From Daphnia pulex (taxonomy: Eukaryota; Arthropoda; Branchiopoda; Diplostraca; Daphniidae), in assembly GCF_021134715.1 (NCBI RefSeq), contig NC_060025.1, forward strand, positions 4,464,001 to 4,528,000: a stretch of DNA of 64,000 nucleotides. Direction: 5' to 3'. Position 1 is the stretch's first letter. Every line of letters begins with the position of its first letter. Under the pieces are notes generated by a model. That model saw only the letters and a program-made list of their open reading frames with translations. It was not told the DNA's origin and ran no database searches. The position numbers were made by a program, and so were the translations under genes. Below, piece after piece: positions 55,268 through 64,000 of this stretch.

Positions 55268-55345
55268 ATTTACTTGCGTTTCAAGGAAGACAGTTGGTTC
55301 GGAAATGCTAATCATAACGTCATAGAATCTTGTTAAATATCCTAC

Positions 55346-56533
55346 AACTGTAAGGCAGTCGAAGCAACGCAGTCGACGACGGCAGCCCGATTAGCCACTT
55401 TCTTCATCGTTGACGCCTCAATTGGAAGCAGCTCTTCAAACTCTGAACGCAGCATGAACTTAACTCTCTTCGACGCTTGTCGCCGAATTTCCCCACCGAC
55501 GCCGTCTATTTTTAATCTCCGCACAGCTTCAATCTTTACGCACAAGAGCTGGATATGAGAGTAGAATCACTCCCTTCATCAATAAACAGATTAACTTGAA
55601 CAGACGATCTGCCGTTGGCGGATTTAATTTCAAGACGCATCATAATCGTTGTCGACCAGCTTCACCTTCGTCATTGGAAGCTTTGCGAAGTCTTGAAGAA
55701 GTTCATTATGGGAATAATGGTAGTCCTTCTGCTTGCACGACTTCTTACTTGCACAATTCTGGACCGATTGTCTCGAGCTGAAACAGAAGAAGCAGAATGA
55801 ACGGTGACGAACACAAAAGGTCACTCTCTCCCCAATGGACAGCTCCTTAAACTGGTAGCAGTCCGTCAAACGGTGGTCTCCTTCACATTTGAAGCAGAAC
55901 GTTAGGTGTTGCGTACTGGAATCCCAAGTGTTCGTCTTGATTAGTTCGGGCGGAACGTCGCTGATTGAAGCTAACTGTCTTCGTGGTTGCCTCTGTCAGT
56001 TCTGCTGCAATACTGTGCGCGTTTTGATAGGCTGAGGCGCGTTGACAAAGCCAGCTGTCGAAGTCATTAAGTCTGCGATGTTCCAATTGACCCCAATTGC
56101 CTTCATTCCAGGTGATCCAATCATGTAGTGACTACCTTTGAAAAACTCTTTCGATTAAGTCTGCTGCCGAATACTCGCCTATTTTGTTGAGATGGAAGAA
56201 TTGTGTACGGATTCATTCTGCAAATCTCTTGAACGATGACAGTAATGTGTGCAGCACGCATGACGTCCTGGCGTCGAAAAGTTTGCTTGAGTCGGACCAG
56301 TGCTTCCACGTAGGCGGATTCTCCTCCTCCTAGGCTGTAGATGACATCAAGACAAGTCACCATGTAAATACCGCGTCAAAAGCGCGAGCTTCTCACAGGG
56401 AGATTTTGTTGTGTCATGAACGAGCACCTTAAACACGTCGATCCATGAAAACCAGTTGAGGGCCTTTCCATCGTAGATCTCTAGGTCGGCAGATACGGAT
56501 GGATGCCATGTATGCCCATACATACCGATGATG
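55346..56533 (-). mobile_element. BEL/Pao fossil fragment (gag to protease)
   Basis: Minus strand: a DUF1759-type gag stretch (LEIYDGKALNWFSWIDVFKV, LLTRYLHGDLS), then the BEL/Pao zinc-knuckle region (CEGDHRLTDCYQFKELS, CFFCFSS, C-rich SCKQKD and YSHNELL), then protease-side sequence (KIDGVGGEIRRQASKRVKF). Broken, with several breaks. The tRNA array adjoins its downstream end and the 5-kb TIR element its upstream end. Confidence 0.75.
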
Positions 56534-56674
56534 CCAACATGGTCTCCACGTACGTACGGGCATGTCCGTACCAAAAAACCGTCGCATTTCTAGCCTTCTC
56601 ATTGGCTCACAGGCTTCAGAGTGACGGGCAATTGTTTTTTTGTTTTGTTTTCTTTCTCGGTTTTTAATGGCCGC
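56534..56674 (+). repeat. Left terminal inverted repeat of the 5-kb element
   Basis: Matches 61,442-61,586 in reverse, with a few differences (for example ACGTACGTACGG against ACGTTCGTACGG). Contains an internal small inverted repeat GTACGGGCATGTCCGTAC. Confidence 0.85.
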
Positions 56675-56764
56675 TTCGCTCTGGCACACACAGTTGCTTT
56701 TTAGTATCATTCCTGTTTATTCAAGAGCAACTGTCAGGTGTCAAAATACTAGAAATTTATGATA

Positions 56765-56872
56765 ATTACAATTTAAATTCAAATTCAAATTCTCACATTT
56801 CAATTCTCAAATTTCAATTCTCACATTACAATTCTCAAATTGCAATTCTCAAATTGCAATTCTCACCTCAAA
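56765..56872. repeat. Short tandem repeat of CAATTCTCAAATT type
   Basis: About seven imperfect copies of a 13-17-base word (AATTCTCACATTTC, AATTCTCAAATTGC) just inside the left TIR of the 5-kb element. Subterminal repeats like this often serve as transposase-binding sites; here that is inference. Confidence 0.7.
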
Positions 56873-56886
56873 TTTAATCTCCTCTC

Positions 56887-57849
56887 ATGGAATGTACTCC
56901 ACAACAAAGTGCTTCAAAATCCCGTCTGAAATTATGCAAAGAGTATTTCCCAATGTCCCCTGATATGTTTAATGCAACAGGTAATAGATTGTTATGTCCG
57001 CGTGTTATGTTTTTTAATAGTGATTAATAATCTACCCTCTCCCTCTTGATATAAAGTCTCGGATGAAGAAGGCTCATCATTGGCCGATGGTTTTGCCAAC
57101 TCATGTTCTTCAAATTAGACGAGTGAAGATTTCGAAGACAATGAAGTAACCTATTACAAACAGTGACATGATTTGATTATATATGTTTGTTTGATTTTTC
57201 AGGTTGCATTTCTTTGAAGAAGAATTCAAGTGTTGGAGATTGAAAACAGGTCCCTTTACAGAAAAATTTACGATATGGAAAAGAAGATTGCAGATTACAA
57301 TAAAGTGAATGCTAAGAGACCAAGAACAAGTCATTTATTGGTAAGATAGTTGTCAAACATTTATTTTCCTATTTTCATTCATGTAAATTTCAAGGTTCCT
57401 TTACTACACGCATCGACTGTGGAAATCGAGAAATCGGAGCTGGAAGAAGTGTTGGTTGTTGCTGCCAAGAAAAAAATGTCTACCCATCCAAATCAGACGG
57501 TCAAGCCAGGTCTTCCCAAAAATGACCTGGATGATATTATTCGTAAGCATTGACTTTAATCTTTTAATCTACTTGTTCAATGGCGTGTCTTATTAAATAT
57601 GGTTCAAATTTGTTCCAAGGTTTGTTAAGAATACTTGGGAAGAGATTTACGGCGACGTTCTTCCAGAAAAAAAACTGTCCCGTTAGAAATGCAATTAAGG
57701 TTAAGCTAAGCACTGAATATCGTGCCTTGAAAAACACGTACAAGTGAGGTTTGTACAAAGAAACGACAAATTTAATGAATTCTACCATTACAGAAAAAGT
57801 TACCTTACAGGTTGTGGAAATAATTCGACCTAGTGAAACTGCAGGGTGC
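56887..57849 (+). CDS. Putative spliced accessory gene of the 5-kb element, unknown
   Basis: Coding-like pieces separated by GT...AG introns: MECTPQQSASKSRLKLCKEY (from 56,887), a coiled-coil-like piece near 57,235-57,340 (LEIENRSLYRKIYDMEKKIA), VEIEKSELEEVLVVAAKKKM with PKNDLDDIIRKH near 57,393-57,553, and FVKNTWEEIYGDVLPEK near 57,620-57,665. I could not settle every splice site. The pieces look like a small nuclear coiled-coil protein; BEN-domain proteins are one possibility that I could not support by motif. Confidence 0.3.
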
Positions 57850-58650
57850 TTCATTTCATATCGTCTTGTCTGTTAATATCCACATTTAAGTACCATTACA
57901 TTTTTGTCGGAGTTTTGAGCCGCTTCTTTCGATGTGCTGATTGCCATTAAATAAAATGTCTTCGGAAAAGCTTTTTTGCGTGCAAGTGTACTATTATGTC
58001 ACTATTTCATACTCGGTGTCAACTATTTAATGCATCCAAGTGCTGTTATTGATGTCCTTTTGGCAAAGCATAAACATCCACCATCCATTTTAGGGTATTT
58101 CAACTTAGGTATTGACGTATTGTTGTAAAGGTTATTGTGCTGTAGGCACTAGGCACTAGGCAGTAGCGGCGTAAACTCTTACACAGTTTAATTTTCATTT
58201 TTACGATTGTAGCCAGCTTACATTAACTTTATTTCATTGCATCGCAAACATATAATAATTTTTCCAGAATCAACTGTGAAATATTTGTTTATTCACGTTT
58301 ATAACACGTGTCTTGGTCTACTTAACACAGATTTGTTTTACATTCGTCTGCATCGGATATTAATTTCCTGCACTGCAAAAAGAGATTAGGCGAGATTAGG
58401 TTATTGTTTTAATTTATTTAAAAATGAATGAAAGCGAAGGTTCCGATCAGCCTGATACACCAGAAATTAATATATTTGCGTTCAAGAAACCGGCTTCAAC
58501 TTCTGGCATCAAATCAGTTGGGTTCAAAGTTTTAACAGCTTTGATTCAATTGAAATTTATATCCTATGAAAGCTCTTAATCGGATACGTATTTTTCTGTG
58601 AATATATAATGGGTAAATCAATTTCATAAGTTGTAAATTAAAATTTTAAG

Positions 58651-59074
58651 TTATGGTAGTAAATTACTCACTAGTACGGAACTGTCTTTTTCAAAAATTT
58701 ATTTACAGCTTAAATATATCTCAAAAAGCCTAAAACTTTACATAATTCGATAGCTCTTGATGAGATCTATCTATTCATATAAAATTTATTTAAAAATGTC
58801 AATAATATCGAAATCCCCTTAAAACTGATTTTTTACTAATACTTTTATAGCGACCCAGTTCTGTAGGCGACTCTGTAGACAGAAGAGGAGGAACTTTTGT
58901 GTGAGAAACTTATACTTTTTACATTTTTTAAATAAATATTATATATTTAGATAGATCTCCTTAAGAACTATCAAATTTCGCGATGTTTTACGCATTTTTA
59001 GATGTATTATAGCTTCAAATAAATCATTTACAAAAATAGACAGTTCCGTACAAGGGAGTAAATTACTGTCATAA
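58651..59074. mobile_element. MITE with long inverted repeats, nested in the 5-kb element
   Basis: 424 bp foldback: the left end TTATGGTAGTAAATTACTC returns inverted at the right end, and GTACGGAACTGTC, AGATCTATCTA and ATTTATTTAAAAA match in order for roughly 150 bases on each arm. No ORF. No clear target duplication. Superfamily not assigned. Confidence 0.75.
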
Positions 59075-59397
59075 AATAAAACACATTTCTTTCGGCTGAA
59101 AACTAGTCTATATCGCTTAAAACTATAGGTGCCTTATGCGAAAATGAATTTTCCATCCATTCGCCCGGATAAGTCTTGTCTCCTTAAATACCAACACCTT
59201 CACCAGCGCGAGAATTTAAATTATTATAAACCGAAGTCATTAAACTTCGTAGTGAATAATCATCAGCAATAGTTTGATATTTAGTGTATTGTGCACCTCA
59301 TGAAGATTTGTATTTTACAAATTATCCAAATATATAGAAATAACAAAAAAATGACTCTTCAAGTAATTTATTGGGTTTACAATGACAACATACAAAA

Positions 59398-61385
59398 TTA
59401 ATCGTCCTCATCTACTGATGAAGACTCATAATCAGATTCGTCGTCTTCTTCTTCTAACTCATTGTATTGAATTACTGATTCTTTGTCATTTTCAAGATCC
59501 GCACAGGCATCGATTATTACAGATAAGCTAGACTCTCTTCTGAAAGAGGAAATGGCATTCTCCAAAGTATTAGCAAGACGATTAATCTTCAATAAGACAA
59601 TATTGGCTTTTGACTGTAATTCAAGTTGTTGCAATGATGATCCAGACAAAGCTTGAAGATACATCTGTCGATCCTCTTGCTATTTGATTCGCATGTCGTA
59701 CAACGATTTCATAAATTGCGTCATTTCTTTTTCCGACTGCACTTTTTCCTCCTGGGACCGCTGCCAGAGCTTCCATGTGTCAACAATATTGAATTTCTCC
59801 ATGAAACTAACTTGAGATTGAAAATAAAATTGATGAAGTCAAAATAAATGCACGAATGTCAGGATTTGTGTTTGTTATACTTTCTGGCTTATTCCAAGGG
59901 AAGATTCCTACTAACACGTCAGCATGGGTGAGAGTTAATGCTGAGCGGTTGTTAATAAAGCCAAGTAATATTTCACTTGCTTTGTTCATGGTCTTCAAAC
60001 TCTCCTGATATTCATCTTGTTTCTCGTTATTCTCATTATTGCGCACCACAGTGTCAACATCTACACTTATCGATTCCCTGACCTTTTCAAATGAGTCGCC
60101 ATCGGCTGCAATTGTTCTCCCTACATTAATAGATGTTTAAAGAGCGTTATTTGAGAGGAAACAACCGAAATTTAAGTTTAAAAATAGTTACTTGTAGATC
60201 TTTCGATTTTCTCAGTCAATCAACGACAAACCAGAGAGACTTTGTTCAAATGCTCTTGAGCCAAAAAGAGTGGTAAATCATCGGAAACTCTAAAGCCTAG
60301 ATGGATTTACGATGGTGACATTAAAAAGAAAACTTATTCAAAAATACTGTCTTGTAACCTACTTTCATAGAAAGAAATCTCTTCCCGCCACGAACCTTTA
60401 ACGTACAAGAAATACATTTACACATTAATACAATATTGCGCAATGTATATACATGTCAAGTTTACCTTCTACAAGAAGCCAAGGAAAATAACCTCGTTCA
60501 AAATCTTGCATAGTCAAAACAGGGGACTGGAACATCTGAAACAAAATAATAAATAATAATTTAAAAGCAATAAGATGAGAAAATACTGTTGTACCTTTCT
60601 CTACGAGTTTCCCAGTGTAATCCACAAATTCCATTGTTTTCAAGGAGTACCAACTATTGCTGGAAACTAACCATCGATTATGAAATGGTTTCTGGGCATG
60701 AAAGGAAAAATCACAGTCCCCACAATAATGTTTTTTGAATGTCAAACACCTGATAGCTCTCCCTCCAGAAAGTGACTGCGAGCAGTTATCACACTGAATG
60801 ACCAATGGATAAGCCTGCTTTGAAAGAAAATTGATGTGAACAGATTCTCTGACTCCCTCCCACAAAGAATCCATGTTTTCCATTCTTTCTGCCCAAGAAG
60901 CACCCTTTGCGTTTTCATTTTCTGGGTAGCAGCTTGAGGAATATCATTAAAAATAGTTGCTACATCAACAATCATTTTCAACAACTGTTCACCACCTGTG
61001 CACAAGAATAAAAACAAATTTAAAAAGAATACGAGGGATAACAAATCAGATAACTTAAAACTCACTTTGTGCAAGCTTTTCTTGACGGGAAACATCAAAC
61101 CTATCATCAAGTTGGGTAATATCACTTTCCAATGCAGTTGAAAACACATTTGCAGAAGGAGAACTAACACTATTATTAGGATTACCCATGCAAGGTTTCT
61201 TTGTAGCTAATGATTAAGCTGTTTTCTTTCTTTTTGTAGATTCACTTTTTTCTGGTGAACGCAAAGCACCCAAACAACGAGGTCTTGACGAGGGTTCACC
61301 CTGGGCTTTCACGGCTTTGTCTTTGTCTTTATCTTCCTTTCTTTTTTTAGTTGTTTCTCTTCTGCGTGCATTTCTTCTTAACTCG
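59398..61385 (-). pseudogene. KDZ-transposase-like gene, internally deleted
   Basis: Minus-strand coding pieces. A basic N-terminal stretch (KRKEDKDKDKAVKAQGEPSS, then RPRCLGALRSPEKSESTKRK) is followed by an in-frame stop at 61,214-61,216, then MGNPNNSVSSPSANVFST and, after an intron, ENAKGASWAERMENMDSLWE. A zinc cluster follows: CDNCSQSLSGGRAIRC, then YCGDCDFSFHAQKPFHNR. After another intron comes FERGYFPWLLVEGKL. Further on are helical pieces (ALTLTHADVLVGIFPWNKPE) and an acidic C-terminus ending ESSSVDEDD at 59,398. C-x2-C ... C-x2-C-D ... H-x4-F-H-N-R followed by GYFP is the arrangement I know from KDZ (Zisupton/Dileera) proteins. The space between GYFP and the C-terminal pieces is too short for the catalytic core. 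Confidence 0.5.
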
Positions 61386-61586
61386 CGAGCAGTAGGCCCC
61401 TTTTAAAAAATGACGTTTCCATCCATTTTTAATGAAAGCAGGCGGCCATTAAAAACCGAGAAAGAAAAACAAAACAAAAAAAAAACAATTGCCCGTCCCT
61501 CTGAAGCCTGTGAGCCAATGAGAAGGCTAGAAATGCGACTGTTTTTTGGTACGGACATGCCCGTACGAACGTGGAGACCATGTTGG

Positions 61587-62161
61587 ATGATGCAGTGATG
61601 ATTTCAATTTATCCACTTTGTCCTTCGAAATTGGATAAACACGAACCAGCTGCTATTTTGCTGAACCAGTTGATGCAGAAGCGAATGAACGTAAGAGATG
61701 CAACCATTAAAATTAAAACGACGACAGTGGGTGAATTTGCTGCCTAATTTCATTGCTCATACAAAACATGTACTGAATAGTAACTTCATTTTAAATGCTA
61801 GATGTTTTTATAATGGTGTTTCGAAGAAGAGTTGCTTTCAGTAGAGGAATGTCTCTTGTATTTCAACGAGAAGTAACCCGAGCCACATTATACTTTGGCA
61901 ACACTACTTGAACTTTTTGGGTACAGGTAATTGTTTGACACATCAATTAATCTTAATTATGATTTGTGAATTGAGATTTACATATGTTATTGGCAAGGCT
62001 AGGAAGTTTATGTGGTTGAAACCACTAGAATATGACACATAAATAATGAAAATATATGCTTAAAAACCCTAAATATGTGCTAAAAAATGTATTTTATGTG
62101 GTCTAAAATTTTAAATATGGGACAAAAAGTGGTTAAAAATATGCTCAAATCATATATTGTA
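61587..62161. other. Stretch between the 5-kb element and the hAT gene
   Basis: Just outside the right TIR a plus-strand frame stays open for about 52 codons to a stop near 61,746 (including MISIYPLCPSKLDKHEPAAI); I do not recognise it. The rest is AT-rich with no gene seen and presumably includes the 3' flank of the hAT element. Confidence 0.4.
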
Positions 62162-63752
62162 TTAAACTGCCTGCCTCAAAAAGAAAATTAATTTAGCGTT
62201 GCACCGTGCAACAAATACTTTCCTCATGTTGTGAAACTCAAAACTCTGCCTATTGGGGTTCAACAACGTTTTGTAGACGGAAAAAAAACGTTCCACCGAA
62301 CAAGAGGTTGGAGGAGCAAATTTAAAATAAGTCAATTCTTCGCTTGAAAGGGGTTCTTTGTTTAGAGCTCAAGCTGCGACACGATCTTCTGTGTTGTCAG
62401 TAGTCAAAACGATTGAAACAGCACGGAGAGTCTAGAGACCCTCGTTTTTCTCCAGTTCATACGACTTCTAGAGTAGATTTTCATTGCAGCATATCCAGGA
62501 GTTCCAAATGGAAGATTGTCTTTGGCTTCGTCAATGCATTTCAAAGCATCAATCGGAGGAAGACCATCTTTTTCTAAAGATTTGATTGCGAACTTCAAAC
62601 CCACGAAATTAGAATCCAAATATATAAGATCGGCCTCCAGATCATCGTACTCTTCCAGTACCTTTTGAAAGGCTTTAATAGAAGCAGCGTCGGTGTCGTC
62701 AAGGTGATTACTTCATCAAAGAATGGCAGATTGATAGTGTAGTAGCGAACAGCTTCTAACCGAGTACCCCAACGAGTAGTGCATGGTTTTGGAGGCAGTG
62801 CTATTTCACGACCGCAAGAGTCTGCGGCGTCTTCAAAGACGCCGTTGACTTTTCTTTCCATTGGCAATAAGTCCGTCAATGTTTGGATAAAATGACCGCA
62901 CAGTTTCTGCCACACGATGCTCTCCATGAGCAGTACAAGTGATGTGAATCATTTCCCGAAAGATCAATTTCAATGCCATTCCTAAAATTAAAATTAAAAG
63001 CGAACAGTATTAATTTGTATAACTATTGCAGTGAACCATGTAGTTAAGTTACCAGCTTTCACCATGTAGGCAACTCCGTCAGTCACCAACAAAAGGACGG
63101 AATCCGAGTTGAAGTCTTCGCCAAGCAGTTTAAATGAATCGTGGAAAAAACGAGCTATTGATTCTGTGGCACACTTTAAGAGTTCTTCACTGGTTAGCAA
63201 AAATTTCTCTCCAGGTCTATCAAGCAGGAGAATTCCGACGATAACGTTGGCGACTTTTATTCCAGTTGCATCAATGGTCTCGTCAATGCTGATCCAGATT
63301 TTGCAATTCTTAACAGTTTCACGAATGACTGACATGGTGTTTTCTTAGACAATATTGAGATACTGTTTGCGCAGAGTAGATTTGTGCGGGGCGGAATGAT
63401 TTGTTTCTCTCTCTAGCCAAGCGCGAAAAACAGGATTTGCAAGCTTAGACAAAGGAATGTCTGCAGCGTTAAAAGCTGCACACATTTCGAGTGAACGTTG
63501 ACTCAGTTTTCCTTGATTTTCAAACGACGCCGTGATGAAAAGCTGTTGGACGCGTTTCTGTTGTACTTCAATGTTTTTAGCGTGCATCTTCGTGGCAAGA
63601 TGTTAAGTCACTTGTGAAGGCTGATTAGTTTGTGCGGGTGAATCACACGGAATACAGCGTAGCACCGGACCATCAGTCTGAAACATTTCACTTCCAAACT
63701 CAGAAATGTATTCCTGATTTAGTTTTGCCTTAGTTTTAGTTACTTTTGGCAT
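62162..63752 (-). pseudogene. hAT-family transposase, decayed
   Basis: Starts MPKVTKTKAKLNQEYISEFG at 63,752. A BED-like zinc finger follows (CIPC ... HLATKMH) with an in-frame stop between its halves near 63,603. After the helical block (SLEMCAAFNAADIPLSKLAN), a second stop lies near 63,345. The DUF659-like core reads WISIDETIDATG and LLVTDGVAYMVKAG, then an intron (63,052 to about 62,982). The next part, AHGEHRVAETVRSFYPNIDG, passes into PCTTRWGTRLEAVRYY through a frame change, with further damage near 62,680-62,700. SNFVGLKFAIKSLEKDGLPP leads to the C-terminal hAT dimerisation motif LTYFKFAPPTSCSVERFFSV, YKTLLNPNR. The stop is at 62,162. Length and motif order match the 'RWGTWLEA' lineage of hAT transposases. 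Not functional as it stands; the element's right end is beyond the window or unrecognised. Confidence 0.85.
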
Positions 63753-64000
63753 TTTTAAGCTAAAAATATGAACTGGAGCAAAACAACTAACAACCGGGTA
63801 ACAAGAATGAAATAAAAAGTGAATTTGGTCGAGGCAAGTCCAGACAACTGAGTTTTTTTCAAAGTCAAGGTTGACTTTGGAACTCAAAAATTTGGGAGTG
63901 TGGTGAAGATTTTCTTTGTTGGTGTCGAATTTTGTCCGAAATTTTTTCGAAAACCGCGAAAAATCGGGTTGATGTGTTTATTTTTCAAAAAACCCATTTT
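63753..64000. other. 5' flank of the hAT gene
   Basis: Presumed promoter side and 5' end of the hAT element. Contains TCCGAAATTTTTTCG and CGAAAACCGCGAAAAATCGG words but no terminal repeat I can prove within the window. Confidence 0.35.

Larger units (their letters stand above)
54023..55345. repeat. Tandem tRNA cassette array (right part)
   Basis: One further diverged cassette: truncated Met, spacer, Gln, Ser, Lys, then Arg and a short relic of a tRNA-Gln (about 55,301-55,331). More diverged from the central units than they are from each other, as expected for an array edge. Confidence 0.9.
56534..61586. mobile_element. 5-kb TIR transposon with KDZ-like coding remains
   Basis: Terminal inverted repeats of about 140 bp (56,534-56,674 and 61,442-61,586), starting CCAACATGGTCTCCACG. 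The bases ATGATG stand directly outside both ends (56,528-56,533 and 61,587-61,592), a possible target duplication. Inside are a minus-strand gene with a CxxC zinc cluster, a spliced-looking plus-strand ORF, a short tandem repeat and a nested MITE. The zinc cluster and the following GYFP motif resemble Kyakuja-Dileera-Zisupton transposase proteins, but no KDZ catalytic core is seen, so this would be an internally deleted, non-autonomous copy. Confidence 0.6.

Noticed and set aside
1-64000. Bacterial-style operons, riboswitches, rho-independent terminators or replication origins
   Set aside because: Introns, tRNA gene structure and mobile elements show a eukaryotic nuclear genome; nothing of these kinds was seen.

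Overview
The window reads as a eukaryotic, AT-rich, intron-bearing arthropod genome. The best clue to the host is a spliced prepro-orcokinin gene (5,363-7,836) with two NLDEIDRS-type peptides. These match the orcokinin peptides I associate with Daphnia, so a branchiopod crustacean of that kind is my best guess. A second host gene, the last five exons of an LRP4-like receptor, enters from the left edge (1-1,557). Everything after about 8.2 kb is tRNA genes and layered mobile DNA.

Layout. 1-1,557: 3' end of LRP4. 5,164-7,836: TATA box and three-exon orcokinin gene. 8,284-9,158: hAT-like short element. 10,394-24,709: a whole-looking 14.3-kb Ty3/Gypsy LTR element on the minus strand with two matching 1,026-bp LTRs, a CTAT target duplication, gag, pol and three further ORFs, one an env-like glycoprotein. 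25,521-27,559: a TIR element that itself holds a Helitron-like insert. 30,963-39,178 and 54,023-about 55,345: a tandem array of a 1,324-bp cassette carrying five tRNA genes (Ser-GCT, Lys-TTT, Arg-ACG, Met-CAT, Gln-CTG). I place 36 tRNA genes or relics in it. 39,179-53,491: a second, older, broken copy of the same Gypsy element, on the plus strand, inserted in the array and itself carrying a second Helitron-like insert. 55,346-56,533 and about 30,600-30,962: BEL/Pao fossil fragments on either side of the tRNA array. 56,534-61,586: a 5-kb element with about 140-bp terminal inverted repeats and KDZ-like (Zisupton/Dileera) coding remains, with a nested MITE. 62,162-63,752: a decayed hAT transposase gene on the minus strand.

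How it fits together. The order of nesting can be read off: BEL/Pao sequence lies outside the tRNA array, the array was cut by Gypsy copy 2, and copy 2 was later entered by the Helitron-like element. The intact Gypsy copy supplies the empty site for that last event and shows insertion between A and T without a target duplication. The tRNA cassette has expanded by tandem duplication. Inner units share a probably harmful change in tRNA-Arg, while edge units keep the standard sequence, and single copies show altered anticodons.

Limits. Nothing was run against a database. Family names rest on motifs read by eye, sequence identities are visual comparisons, and several small ORFs remain unassigned.
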